A DNA stretch of 64,000 nucleotides from Onstottus_B arcticum (GTDB lineage Bacteria > Acidobacteriota > Blastocatellia > UBA7656), in the NCBI GenBank assembly GCA_038040485.1, contig JBBPIE010000007.1, positions 198,593 to 262,592 on the forward strand, written 5' to 3'. Every line of letters begins with the position of its first letter. The first letter of the stretch is position 1. The notes under the pieces are model-generated. The model did not search any database, was not told where the DNA came from, and worked only from the letters and a program-made list of their open reading frames with translations. A program made the translations under genes and the position numbers. Positions 25,315-34,492 of this stretch are shown in pieces.

Positions 25315-25995
25315 CTAATCACCTCCGAATGTGTTCAGGATTGATTCAACAAGATTCCTTTGCCGAAGAAGCCGGCAGCGCTCGCCGGTTATTATAGCCT
25401 CCAACGACGCCAGCGCGCGATCAATGTCGTCATTCACGATCACGTAGTCGAACTTCTCATACAGCCTGACCTCGATCGCCGCATTGCGAAGCCTGCGTTC
25501 AAGGTCCGCCGGTTCGTTCAGGTTGCGCGATCTCAAACGCGCCTCGAGTATCTCCCGCGACGGCGGCAGGATGAAAACCGTGATCGCTTCCGCGACTCGC
25601 TGTCTCACCTGCTCCGCGCCCTGCACGTCTATATCCAGGATCACGTCGAGTCCCTGAGCCAGCAGTTCTTCTACAGCCGCCCGATGAGTCGCGTACAGAT
25701 AGCCGTGCACTTCTGCCGATTCGAGAAACTCACCGCGGCCACTCATCGCCCGGAACTCATCCTCGCTGACGAAGTGGTAATCCACTCCGTCCTGCTCCGC
25801 GCCCCGCGGCTCGCGAGTCGTGTAAGAAATCGAGAACTTCAGCCCTTCGATTCGCTTGAGCGCGCGTTCCGCAAGCGACGACTTGCCGGCGCCCGACGGC
25901 GCGGACACGACGATGAGGTTGCCGCGCTCGGCCGGCCTCGGCGCGGCGCCTTCCAGTTGAGATGGCATTCTAACGGCGTCGCTCTCACTCGACAT
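25315..25995 (-). CDS. gmk: Guanylate kinase
   Basis: A 226-residue cytoplasmic kinase turning GMP to GDP. P-loop APSGAGKSS at 32-40, the GMP-binding FSISYTTREPRGAEQDGVDY and HFVSEDEF, the lid LDIDVQGAEQVR, and the C-terminal YVIVNDDIDRA are all present. The N-terminus is about 24 residues longer than most family members (a Glu/Ala/Pro-rich lead), and a later start is possible. The 11-base overlap with yicC indicates translational coupling. Confidence 0.95.
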   Translation of the reverse strand: MSSESDAVRMPSQLEGAAPRPAERGNLIVVSAPSGAGKSSLAERALKRIEGLKFSISYTTREPRGAEQDGVDYHFVSEDEFRAMSGRGEFLESAEVHGYLYATHRAAVEELLAQGLDVILDIDVQGAEQVRQRVAEAITVFILPPSREILEARLRSRNLNEPADLERRLRNAAIEVRLYEKFDYVIVNDDIDRALASLEAIITGERCRLLRQRNLVESILNTFGGD

Positions 25996-26860
25996 TCTGG
26001 CCTTGCTCCCGCAGTTTCTCTACTTCGGTCTTGATTGCAATCGCGGCATCGCTGATCGCCAGATCGCCGGACTTCGACAGGATCGTGTTAGCTTCGCGGT
26101 TCATCTCCTGGAGGATGAAGTCGAGCCGCTTGCCCACTTCTTCTTCGCCGCGCAGCACGTCTCGCATCTGCAGGATGTGACTCTTGAGCCGCGCGATCTC
26201 TTCGCTGATATCCGAGCGGTCGGCAAGCATCACCGCTTCCTGCGCAAGCCGCGTCTCATCGACCAGACCGCCGGCAACCGCTTCCTGAAGCCGCTTGAGC
26301 AGCTTCTCTTTGTAGATGCCCGGCAGCCGCCCAGCTTCGTTTTCGATTGCCGGCAACTCGGCTTCGATGTGGTCGAGCCTCGAAGAAAGTTCCGCTGCGA
26401 GCTCCCGTCCTTCGACGATACGCATTTCGGTGAGCGTAACCAGCGCTTGAGAAACCGCCGCAGCCACGCCGGCCACCAGCGCTTCGTCGAGGCCGCTCGA
26501 ATCCTGCGAGACTTGCAACGCGCCGGGGAGCTTAGCGATCAGCTCGAGCGAGGGCTCGCCCTCCAAGCCAAACTCTCGCTTCATCTCGGACAGCGCGCTC
26601 AAGTAGCCGGAAACCAGCGGCCGGTTGATCTCGAAGGTCGCGTGCCTCGTCTGTTCAACCGAGATCGTCACGTCCACCCGGCCTCGGTTGAGCGCCGTCT
26701 GCACTTGCTTCTTTATGGACATCTCCAGGCTGGCAAGCTCCTGCGGCAAGCGCGTGTGAATGTCCAGAAAGCGATTGTTCACCGTGCGAACATCAACCCG
26801 CACGCGAAAGGCATCGCCCTGCGCGCTTCCCTGTCCAAATCCGGTCATGCTTTTGATCAT
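25985..26860 (-). CDS. yicC: YicC family endoribonuclease
   Basis: A 291-residue protein starting MIKSMTGFGQG, the family signature. It has VRTVNNRFLDIHTRLPQEL in the N-terminal domain and the DUF1732 C-terminal domain with EEVGKRLDFILQEMNREANT and IKTEVEKLREQGQNVE. Family members act as RNases that help degrade small RNAs in E. coli. The frame is open upstream to 26938, but that part runs into palindromic repeat B, so the ATG at 26860 is used. First of the yicC-gmk-rpoZ-coaBC series. Confidence 0.93.
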   Translation of the reverse strand: MIKSMTGFGQGSAQGDAFRVRVDVRTVNNRFLDIHTRLPQELASLEMSIKKQVQTALNRGRVDVTISVEQTRHATFEINRPLVSGYLSALSEMKREFGLEGEPSLELIAKLPGALQVSQDSSGLDEALVAGVAAAVSQALVTLTEMRIVEGRELAAELSSRLDHIEAELPAIENEAGRLPGIYKEKLLKRLQEAVAGGLVDETRLAQEAVMLADRSDISEEIARLKSHILQMRDVLRGEEEVGKRLDFILQEMNREANTILSKSGDLAISDAAIAIKTEVEKLREQGQNVE

Positions 26861-26882
26861 TAGGTTCTTGCTCTTTGATACC

Positions 26883-26969
26883 TGTACGGGCGCCCCTCCG
26901 TGGGTGCCCCTCGTCACAATTAGGTCCGTCTCCTTCACCGAGGGGCACCCACGGAGGGGCGCCCGTACA
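26883..26969. repeat. Palindromic repeat family B, copy 2
   Basis: Two perfect 31-base arms, 26883-26913 and 26939-26969 (core TACGGGCGCCCCTCCGTGGG), with a 25-base loop. It lies between the ABC exporter stop and the yicC start. Both arms changed together relative to copy 1 at 6637, so the pairing is kept. Confidence 0.93.
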
Positions 26970-26977
26970 AGTCACCG

Positions 26978-28804
26978 CTACTTTTCAATCAGACTCATTG
27001 CTTTCTCTTCGGTTTCCACACCGAGGTCATCTGAAAACTGTAACTCATACAAGTCGCGATAGATTCCACCTCGCGACATCAACTCGTCGTGGGTGCCCGA
27101 ATCGACAACTCGCCCACGGTCGAGCACCACTATCTTGTCGGCTCGGTGAATAGTAGTCAGACGATGCGCGATAACAATAGTCGTTCGGCCTTGCATCAGG
27201 TTCGAAAGCGCACGCTGAACCCATCGCTCCGATTGCGTGTCGAGCGCCGAGGTCGCTTCGTCAAGAATCAGAATAGGCGCGTCCTTCAATATCGCCCGCG
27301 CAATCGCGACTCGCTGTCGTTCGCCGCCCGAAAGCTTGACTCCGCGCTCGCCGATAAGCGTCTCGTAGCCGCCGCGCTCCATAACAAAGTCGTGCGCGTA
27401 AGCCGCGCGCGCAGCCGACTCGATCTTCTCGCGGTCAAATCCTGCTCGCCCGTAGGCGATGTTATTGACGATCGAGTCGTTGAACAAGATCACTTCCTGA
27501 GTGACCAGCGCCATCTGACCGCGCACGCTTTCAAGCCTGGCGTCACAAATATTCGTTCCGTCGATGGCAATCGCGCCGAGAGTGGGATCAAAAAACCGCA
27601 TCAGGAGATTCGTCAGCGTCGACTTGCCGGCGCCTGATAACCCGACCAGCGCAACGACTTCGCCTCGATGCACTTCGAGATTGACGTCTTTCAGAATCCA
27701 ATCGGCCGAGTCGCTGAACTTGAACGAAACATCCCGGAACTCGATTCGATTCGCAAGCGGCGCAAGCTCGATCGCATTCGGCCTGTCAGTCTTCTCGGTG
27801 TGAGTATCGAGCAGCTTGTATATTCGCGATGCAGCGGCGAACGATTGCTGGAAGTGGTTTTGAATTCGCGACAGCCGCCGCAGCGGGTCGTACATGCTGA
27901 GCATCGCGACAAAATAAAGCGCGAACGTGCCAATGGTCATCGCGCCTGCTGCTATCTCCTGCTGGCCATAGAAAACATATCCGGCGAACATCACCGCGCC
28001 GACCAGTTCGAGGATCGGCGACGACAAGAAATCAACTCTTGCCGCGCGGAGCTGGTGGCCAGCCAACCGGTGTAGCGCATCGCGGAAGCGACGCTGTTCA
28101 AAGCGCTCCATCCCAAATGCCTTAACAATACGGTGTCCCGATATGGTCTCCTGCGAGACGTCGAGGACATCTTCGGTGCCTTCCTGCGTCCAGTGCGCAA
28201 TCCGCCTGAGCTTTCTGCCGAACCTGGACGTCAACAGGTAAACAACCGGTCCGACAATCAGGACCGCCAGTGTCAGCTTCCAGTCGAGAATGAAGATGAC
28301 GGCGAGGAACGACAAGAAGGTCAACCCCTCCCGCAGCATGTCGGCGAGCATCGTAGAAACCGAAACCTGAACTTTCTCGGCATCGCTTATGATGTGAGTC
28401 GTCAACTTGTTTGTCGGATGGTCGGCGAAGAACTCGCTCGACTGTTGAAGAACATGATCGTAAAGCCGCTGCCGAAGGTTGACTACTGCGCTGACGCCAA
28501 TGCGCGACATCAAGACTCTCGAGAGATACTCCGATGCGCCGCGAATGATGGTAAACCCCACCAGCAGCATCGCGATGAAAGGCAGCGCTTCCACTCCCTC
28601 CGGCAGGTACCTGCGTGCATCCACAATCGCGGCGGGGCCGGTCGTTGGTTCTTGTGGAGAGCCCGGCAATTCATCGATTATGGGTTTGAGCAGCACCGTG
28701 CGTCCGGCTTCGAAAACGGCAACGAGCGTCATCAGGAGAAAGGCGACCGCGAAGAGTCCGGCATAAGGTTTGACGTGCCTGAGGAGTATGCGGAAGTCTT
28801 TCAT
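26978..28804 (-). CDS. ABC exporter, MsbA-like
   Basis: A 608-residue half-transporter with a six-helix membrane domain (about 15-310) fused to an ATPase. The ATPase has Walker A GLSGAGKST at 388-396, signature LSGGERQ at 491-497, Walker B ILILDEAT at 511-518, and the switch His in TIVIAHRLTTI. It works as a homodimer in the inner membrane. Lipid A core or lipid flipping is the usual role of the closest family, but drug export is also possible. A strong promoter (TTGACG-N16-TATAAT) precedes it. It may be the first gene of the run to coaBC, though repeat B separates it from yicC. Confidence 0.93.
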   Translation of the reverse strand: MKDFRILLRHVKPYAGLFAVAFLLMTLVAVFEAGRTVLLKPIIDELPGSPQEPTTGPAAIVDARRYLPEGVEALPFIAMLLVGFTIIRGASEYLSRVLMSRIGVSAVVNLRQRLYDHVLQQSSEFFADHPTNKLTTHIISDAEKVQVSVSTMLADMLREGLTFLSFLAVIFILDWKLTLAVLIVGPVVYLLTSRFGRKLRRIAHWTQEGTEDVLDVSQETISGHRIVKAFGMERFEQRRFRDALHRLAGHQLRAARVDFLSSPILELVGAVMFAGYVFYGQQEIAAGAMTIGTFALYFVAMLSMYDPLRRLSRIQNHFQQSFAAASRIYKLLDTHTEKTDRPNAIELAPLANRIEFRDVSFKFSDSADWILKDVNLEVHRGEVVALVGLSGAGKSTLTNLLMRFFDPTLGAIAIDGTNICDARLESVRGQMALVTQEVILFNDSIVNNIAYGRAGFDREKIESAARAAYAHDFVMERGGYETLIGERGVKLSGGERQRVAIARAILKDAPILILDEATSALDTQSERWVQRALSNLMQGRTTIVIAHRLTTIHRADKIVVLDRGRVVDSGTHDELMSRGGIYRDLYELQFSDDLGVETEEKAMSLIEK

Positions 28805-28845
28805 TTACACCATGTCGGCGAAGGCTTGACCTGGTTAATCGAATG

Positions 28846-28873
28846 ATTATACGCGGGAGCCCCTTCGCGTCAA
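28846..28873 (-). promoter_or_regulatory. Strong sigma-70 promoter of the ABC exporter
   Basis: On the minus strand TTGACG (28873-28868) and a perfect TATAAT (28851-28846) are 16 bases apart. The -10 box ends 42 bases before the exporter ATG, giving a leader of about 35 bases. Confidence 0.68.
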
Positions 28874-29124
28874 GCGCGGCCTTCAATGCCAGTCGTAGGG
28901 TTTCTTTTTTTGTAGAGGCCGCCAAGCGCACTAACCGCCGCGACCATTTGTGGAAGCTGCCTCGCCCGAGCTTGCCGGCTAAAAGGCCGAACTCGGCGCT
29001 ACTGAGTGCTGTTGTGCCGGGCTCGCCTTCGGACTAGAATCATCGGTACCTGTTAGGTGACGTAAATAGAACCAATTGGCGCGACGACACAGGCGCGCAG
29101 TTACGGAGAATGGGAGGAGACCAG

Positions 29125-30309
29125 ATGTCCAGAGAACGAAAGCCGCTCGCCGAGGTAAGCGCCAGGATCGCCGACGTGCGCCCTATGAGCAAAGCGGCGG
29201 AGATGGCCGCGCTGCTGGAGAAACATCGCGGCGAGCGTCACGCGATCGTGATGCAAGACTATCCCGACCCGGACGCGATCTCGTCGGCGTGGGCTCACAA
29301 GATGATCGCGGCGCGGTTCGGCATCGACTGCGACATCATCTATGAGGGCCGCATAAGCCACCAGGAAAACCTCGCGCTCGCTCAACTCACCGAGGTAGCG
29401 ATGGTTCGTTACAGCGACGGATATGACTTGGCGCAGTATCAAGGGACGGTCTTTGTCGACAACCAGGGCACGACGGCCTCGCTAACCGACCGCTTCGCCG
29501 AGTTGGGCGTCAAGGCGCTTGTAGTCGTCGACCACCACGAGCGCCAGGACCGCGTTCAAGCCGAGTTTGAAGACATTAGAAAGATCGGCGCGACCGCGAC
29601 AATCTATACTCAGTACATCCGCGAAGGTCTGCTTCAACTCAACAAGAACGACGCCGGACACGTGAAGCTTGCGACTGCACTGATGCACGGAATCAGAAGC
29701 GAAACCTCGGGACTCGTGCAGGCCCGTGAAGAAGAAATGGACGCGGCGACTTTCCTCACGCCGATATTGGACTTTGCGCTGCTCGAAAACATACTGTCGG
29801 TAAAGCGGTCAAAGCAGGTAATGGATGTGATCCGTCAGGCGCTGGAAGACCGCGAGATACGCGAGAGCTACTCGATATCGGGCGTTGGCTTCCTGCGCAT
29901 CGAAGACCGCGACTCAATTCCCCAGGCGGCCGACTTCCTCCTCACCGAAGAGAACGTTCACACGGCAATCGTCTACGGCATCATCATCAAAGGCGACCGC
30001 GAACTGGTGGTCGGCTCGATGCGGACGAACAAGGTCACGTTGAACCCGGACGAGTTCCTAAAGGAAGCTCTGGGCGCCACCGAAGCCGGGCGTTACTACG
30101 GCGGCGGCCGGCGAGGCGCAGGGGGCTTCGAGATACCGATCGGGTTTCTTGCGGCGATCAAGGACGACGAACTGGTGCGAATCAAGTGGCGGCTCTACGA
30201 CGAGCTGATCAAAAAGAAGCTATTCGACAAGATAGGCGCGCACCCTCCGAACGTCCGCAGCGAGACGCCGCGACCGGAGACCGGCGCCCTGCCCATCCAG
30301 GAAGTTTGA
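29125..30309 (+). CDS. DHH-family phosphoesterase, NrnA-like
   Basis: A 394-residue protein with a DHH domain: motif I DYPDPDAISSAWA near 45-57, VDNQGT at 111-116, and VVVDHHERQD near 133-142. A C-terminal DHHA1 domain has the glycine-rich GGGRRGAGGFEIP, a known RNA- or nucleotide-binding site. Relatives degrade short oligoribonucleotides, pAp or c-di-AMP/pApA. The nearby diadenylate cyclase makes the last an attractive but unproven substrate. In motif I the usual His is replaced by Asp-Tyr (QDYPDPDA), a change to note. The ATG at 29125 is preferred over 29110 because GGGAGGAG sits five bases before it. Confidence 0.85.
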   Translation: MSRERKPLAEVSARIADVRPMSKAAEMAALLEKHRGERHAIVMQDYPDPDAISSAWAHKMIAARFGIDCDIIYEGRISHQENLALAQLTEVAMVRYSDGYDLAQYQGTVFVDNQGTTASLTDRFAELGVKALVVVDHHERQDRVQAEFEDIRKIGATATIYTQYIREGLLQLNKNDAGHVKLATALMHGIRSETSGLVQAREEEMDAATFLTPILDFALLENILSVKRSKQVMDVIRQALEDREIRESYSISGVGFLRIEDRDSIPQAADFLLTEENVHTAIVYGIIIKGDRELVVGSMRTNKVTLNPDEFLKEALGATEAGRYYGGGRRGAGGFEIPIGFLAAIKDDELVRIKWRLYDELIKKKLFDKIGAHPPNVRSETPRPETGALPIQEV

Positions 30310-30407
30310 CGCACCACATTAGGCACACGCGCGAAGCGCCCCAGCTCGCACCAAATCACAATCGCTGTTCTTGTCTGTCTTGATGGCTGCCGCCCAATCA
30401 ACAGCGA

Positions 30408-30701
30408 CTAACGGTGGCGTCGATGGTAACGACGCTGTCTCGTGTTCCTCCGATGTTGTACAACAGCACCCGTGCCGGCTCCTGCCGCTCCACCGATCAC
30501 CGCTCCTTTTTTGCCGCCTATCAGCGCACCACCCACTGCCCCGACTGCGCCGCCAATGAGCGCGCCTTTGGTCTTGCTGTGGTGATGTCTGTATGAGCGC
30601 CGATGCGCGGAGCTCTCGGGTGCTGCGCTCAAAACCACGAAACAGATCGCCAGAAACATCGCCAGAATGTACTTGCTGCTTACGGATCGTATCATTTTCA
30701 T
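30408..30701 (-). CDS. Small secreted glycine-zipper protein
   Basis: A 97-residue protein: a signal peptide (about 1-32), a His/Arg-rich segment (HRRSYRHHHSKTK), a glycine zipper at about 46-80 (GALIGGAVGAVGGALIGGKK, repeated as GAVIGGAAGAGTGAV) and a basic end (RRNTRQRRYHRRHR). Glycine zippers of this kind insert in or stiffen the outer membrane. AAGGAG seven bases before the ATG supports the start. Function unknown. Confidence 0.75.
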   Translation of the reverse strand: MKMIRSVSSKYILAMFLAICFVVLSAAPESSAHRRSYRHHHSKTKGALIGGAVGAVGGALIGGKKGAVIGGAAGAGTGAVVQHRRNTRQRRYHRRHR

Positions 30702-30834
30702 ACTTCAACTCCTTAGATAATCTACTCGCGTGATGACAGAGAGAATCGCGTGCCATCCATTAGCTTTCAAAAAGGCTTGAAAAGCTCATGCCCTCACCAG
30801 TAGCATAGTCCTTACAACAAGAGGTAGCTAGCTG

Positions 30835-32361
30835 ATGTCGAGACCTATCGGTCGCCGTAGATTTGTTCAAGAGCTCGCGATGAGCGCCGCGGGCCTCGCG
30901 CTTCTGCCGAAGATCGCGAGAGCCGCGCGGCGGGGCGGACTCAAGCTGAACGGTCCGCCAAAGAACATCGTGATTCTCGGCGGCGGACTGGCTGGTCTCG
31001 CAGCGGCGTTCGAGCTCAAGAAGGCCGGTCACTCAATCACCATTCTCGAAGCGCGAAAGTTTCCCGGCGGCCGACTCCAAACAATCAGAGACTTCGCGGA
31101 CGGGCAATACGCGGAAGCCGGTCCGCTCAACTTCCCTCAATCGCACGAATTCACGTTTGGGTACGCGACGGATTTTGGTCTCCCGCTCCGTCCGGTCTTC
31201 ACGTTCCTTGAATCGATGGCTAACATTCGCGGCCACCTGTTCCGCGTTCCGCTTTCGGGAAACGCCAACGTGCCGTTTTCGCTGCGGTCTAGCGAGCGAG
31301 CGGCCGGAGTCTTCGGGCTTACCGGGCTCTACCTCGGAGACCTCATGCGCAAGGTTGGCGATCCCTTGAAAGCGAACTGGCCGCCGGATGATTTGAGACA
31401 GATCGACTCGGTTTCGCTCAAGCAGTTGCTGCAAGATCTGGGCGCTTCAGACGGCGCGATAGACATCATTTCCGCTTCGCAACTTGGCATTCTCGGTTTC
31501 GGTTTGGACTCAGTATCGGCGATGGACGGCGTGGTCACCGAAGCCATCGCATCAGATTCCGCCTCCTACGAAATCGTAGGCGGTAACGATCAGCTCGCCA
31601 CCAAGCTTAAGAAGAAGGTCAAGAAAGCATTCAACAAACAGTGCGTCGTACAGCGCATCGAGCAGAATCAGACCAGCGTGACCATCACTTACCTGAGGAG
31701 CGGGGAACTCGAGACCATCACAGCCGACCGCGTAATCTGCACGATTCCCTTCCCAGTGTTGAAGGACATCGAGATTCCGTCGCTTCCGGAAGACAAACGG
31801 CAGGCAATACACGACTTGAAGCTGACGCCGGTCACGCGCACGTATCAGCAGTTTCGCAAACGCGTGTGGGAACAATCGGGACTGAGCGGCTACGGCATAA
31901 CCGACCTGGAGATTCAGAACACCTATTCGCCGACTCTCCAGCAACTAGGTTCGCGCGGGATTCTGGCTGCGTATACAGGCGGACAGCGCGCGCTTGACCT
32001 GTCGGCGATGAGCGAAAGCGACCGTCAGAGCTTTGTGCTGCGCAAGATGGGAAATGTGTTTTCAAACTTGAACAACGTGTATCAGTCGGGGGTCAGCCAA
32101 ATCTGGCACGAGGATCAATTCGCGCGAGGCGCGTTCACCTACTTCGAGCCGGGCCAGATGGCGACGTTGCTTCCGTTGGCGCAGCGTGCCGAAGGTAGGA
32201 TTCATTTCGCGGGAGAACACACGTCAGCGTGGCACGGCTGGATGAACGGCGCGCTCGAGTCGGGCAATCGGGCCGCGGATGAAGTCAACGAAGCCGAAGC
32301 AACCGAGTCAATCACCGTGGCAACTAGAAGGGCCTTGATTCAGAAGGAGTCGAGTTTATGA
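30835..32361 (+). CDS. Tat-exported FAD-dependent amine oxidase-like protein
   Basis: A 508-residue flavoprotein. A twin-arginine signal is at the start (GRRRFVQELAMSAAGLALLP). The FAD-binding dinucleotide fold is at about 43-75 (IVILGGGLAGLAAAFELKKA, then ILEARKFPGGRLQT). The C-terminal FAD site is FAGEHTSAWHGWMNGALESG. It belongs to the flavin monoamine oxidase/phytoene-desaturase-like superfamily and probably oxidises an amine or carotenoid-like substrate in the periplasm. Its TGA overlaps the ATG of the DUF1883 gene (ATGA), so they are likely translationally coupled. Confidence 0.88.
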   Translation: MSRPIGRRRFVQELAMSAAGLALLPKIARAARRGGLKLNGPPKNIVILGGGLAGLAAAFELKKAGHSITILEARKFPGGRLQTIRDFADGQYAEAGPLNFPQSHEFTFGYATDFGLPLRPVFTFLESMANIRGHLFRVPLSGNANVPFSLRSSERAAGVFGLTGLYLGDLMRKVGDPLKANWPPDDLRQIDSVSLKQLLQDLGASDGAIDIISASQLGILGFGLDSVSAMDGVVTEAIASDSASYEIVGGNDQLATKLKKKVKKAFNKQCVVQRIEQNQTSVTITYLRSGELETITADRVICTIPFPVLKDIEIPSLPEDKRQAIHDLKLTPVTRTYQQFRKRVWEQSGLSGYGITDLEIQNTYSPTLQQLGSRGILAAYTGGQRALDLSAMSESDRQSFVLRKMGNVFSNLNNVYQSGVSQIWHEDQFARGAFTYFEPGQMATLLPLAQRAEGRIHFAGEHTSAWHGWMNGALESGNRAADEVNEAEATESITVATRRALIQKESSL

Positions 32362-32615
32362 ATTTCTTGCATTATGAGGTGGAGGCCGGACCGGGAAACA
32401 CTGTTCGAGTGATTCTCGATAAACAGGCAAATGTTCGCCTGCTGGACAGCCTTAACTTCCAAAAATATCGCAGCGGCCAGGAGCACAAATACTATGGAGG
32501 ACTTGCACAGGTCTCTCCCGTGAGTCTGAAGCCTCCCTACCGTGGGCACTGGCATGTAGTAATTGACTTAGGCGGCGGCGGCGGGTCGGTGAGCGCGTCG
32601 GTGCAAGTTCTCTGA
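32358..32615 (+). CDS. DUF1883-domain protein
   Basis: An 85-residue protein that is essentially one DUF1883 domain: NFLHYEVEAGPGNTVRVILD, NVRLLDSLNFQKYRSGQEHK, YYGGLAQVSPV, and GHWHVVIDLGGGGGSVSASV. DUF1883 is a small beta-rich domain of unknown function that in other bacteria is also found fused to TIR domains. It overlaps the amine oxidase by four bases and is nine bases from the next gene, so a three-gene operon is likely. No signal peptide. Role unknown. Confidence 0.82.
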   Translation: MNFLHYEVEAGPGNTVRVILDKQANVRLLDSLNFQKYRSGQEHKYYGGLAQVSPVSLKPPYRGHWHVVIDLGGGGGSVSASVQVL

Positions 32616-32624
32616 GAATAGCTG

Positions 32625-33035
32625 ATGGACGAATCGCAAGAAAGAGACGTTGTCCCCGCGCAACCCCCTCCCGTGATAAGGCGCGGGGTCATTTCTCACA
32701 TGACAATTTACGAGGTCGCCGAGAATGAACTCGACACTCTCGCCCATGGTAGTCCCGATTCTACTTATCTGAACTTCGCGATTTTCCTCCTATCTGCTGC
32801 GACTGCATTTCTGATCTCGCTCTTGACTACACAGATTCCTCCTAGAACCTTTGTTGTGTTCGTCGTCTTAGTTGCCGTTGGATATGTGCTTGGAGCCTTC
32901 TTTTCCATCCTCTGGTTGAAGAATCGCAAGTCCATTTCAGTTCTCGTACGAGAAATCAAGGAACGGCTGCAGCCGCCCGAAGGCATTCAAGAGGTATGGA
33001 CGGTTGTGGAAGACTCTGAAGAAACGAAGAAATGA
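32625..33035 (+). CDS. Two-helix membrane protein of unknown function
   Basis: A 136-residue protein with two adjacent membrane helices at about 48-68 (YLNFAIFLLSAATAFLISLL) and 74-98 (TFVVFVVLVAVGYVLGAFFS). Both ends are hydrophilic: an N-terminal IRRGVISHMTIYEVAENELD segment and a C-terminal coil RKSISVLVREIKERLQ. It follows the DUF1883 gene by nine bases. Small two-helix proteins beside signalling domains often act as membrane effectors or anchors; here that is only a positional inference. Confidence 0.68.
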   Translation: MDESQERDVVPAQPPPVIRRGVISHMTIYEVAENELDTLAHGSPDSTYLNFAIFLLSAATAFLISLLTTQIPPRTFVVFVVLVAVGYVLGAFFSILWLKNRKSISVLVREIKERLQPPEGIQEVWTVVEDSEETKK

Positions 33036-33096
33036 CCCGCCTTCGAATCAATCTCAATCGCAGTCTGATTCAAAGAGAACGCGGAGCAACTTGCCG

Positions 33097-34287
33097 TTAA
33101 TCGGGACATGACGCGTTGCAAAGAAATGGCGACGCAGCGAACCTGGACGGATCGACGACCACAACAATCCCAGGCAACCCCTTACACACTTTTCCCTTGG
33201 CCTCGATCGTTCTGAAAAAGGTCGGATCTAAAGTGTCGGCGTTCTTGAATTTTAGTTTCTTGGGCGTGACGCCGCCCACTGTGACCGACTGTCCTTCTCT
33301 GAAAAGCGTTCCCTCCAGCCTCAGTATGAACGCCCCCGCAGAATTTCTCTTAAGACTGCAGCTCGTAATAAATGGCGCCGGAGGCGGATCGACCGCAACC
33401 TCGGGGAAAGACGACCCCTTGCAGGTGAAAGTCACTTGTACGCCCTGCTCATTCCCCAGAGGACATCCTTGCGGCGCTCCCGCCGGAAGCGCGGTCAGGT
33501 TGCGGCTGGTCCCGTTTGGCCCGCTTGCGTAAATCAAGAAAGTCTTCCCGGAGCTTGCCGGGCCGAACTCGAAGAACGCATCAATCAAGTTCGTGTTCAG
33601 GATGACGACGTGCTTTGACTGAATGACGTGACTCGGGTTGTTTTTCTCGACCGCAAAAACCGAAGTCACGTTCGGTTTGCCGTCCGCCAGCAGGAAACAG
33701 GATCCTGGAATCACAAGGTTCTGTCCGACTGCGCAGTCGCCTCCGCTCGGCGTGGCAGAGATGACGACCGGGGCCCTGATCCCCAGGTCAATCGGGCAGG
33801 TCTGAGATTGGACAAACGGCCCGAACGCATTGTCATCGCCTGAACCAACCGTTCTTGTCAGCGTGATGCTGGCAATGCCGCCGCAACACGCAAGCGGAAA
33901 CGCAGTGCCTGGAAGCTGAGGCTCCAGAGGCGGCAGCGTTGCTTCGACGAGAAACCGGTTGACTAACGTGACGTCCTTCAGTTTGATCGCCACTTCCGAT
34001 AAGCCGTCGCCGTTTGCATCGCAAGCGATCGATATGGTTGTTGGCGAGAAGAGGCAGCCGACTATTTGAAGTTTCACACCGCACAGTGCGTTGATGATGC
34101 CTATGGTCGAGGCCGGCTCAATTTCGGGCTGGTTTGGAGCTACCGCAACACCGGGAGCTACCAGAATCACCGGACAGTCCGAGTTCGAAGAAGAAGGGCT
34201 CGAAGCTCTAACCGCGCCCGGCGCTTCCGACCCGGCAAGCTGAAACAGTATGAACGCCGCAGCAAATCTAACAGCTAGTGTTCTCAC
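33097..34287 (-). CDS. Secreted protein with IPT/TIG-like repeats
   Basis: A 396-residue protein. The frame runs to an ATG at 34365, but the GTG at 34287 is preceded by AGGAG at the right distance and starts a proper signal peptide (RTLAVRFAAAFILFQLAGSE). The mature protein has about twelve cysteines and beta-rich segments that look like IPT/TIG or Ig-like modules: APVVISATPSGGDCAVGQNL and PFITSCSLKRNSAGAFILRL with VTVGGVTPKKLKF near the C-terminus. DANGDGLSE near residue 90 resembles a calcium-binding FG-GAP-type loop. Cell-surface role likely; partner unknown. Confidence 0.65.
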   Translation of the reverse strand: MRTLAVRFAAAFILFQLAGSEAPGAVRASSPSSSNSDCPVILVAPGVAVAPNQPEIEPASTIGIINALCGVKLQIVGCLFSPTTISIACDANGDGLSEVAIKLKDVTLVNRFLVEATLPPLEPQLPGTAFPLACCGGIASITLTRTVGSGDDNAFGPFVQSQTCPIDLGIRAPVVISATPSGGDCAVGQNLVIPGSCFLLADGKPNVTSVFAVEKNNPSHVIQSKHVVILNTNLIDAFFEFGPASSGKTFLIYASGPNGTSRNLTALPAGAPQGCPLGNEQGVQVTFTCKGSSFPEVAVDPPPAPFITSCSLKRNSAGAFILRLEGTLFREGQSVTVGGVTPKKLKFKNADTLDPTFFRTIEAKGKVCKGLPGIVVVVDPSRFAASPFLCNASCPD

Positions 34288-34492
34288 TTCTTCTCCTCGC
34301 GCGTTTCGGACCATTTGGATTCGCGTGCTGCGATCATATTGAACCGAGACGGCGGAACAACGCAAGAAACTTCCGCACTATGCAACCCTCGATCTCCTAT
34401 GCTATTGATTATGGGTCGCGCGAAGATGATGCGGCGAGACGCTTCGAATTGCCGGGCGACGTACCGACCTGAGTTAAGGACTTGAACTCCGA

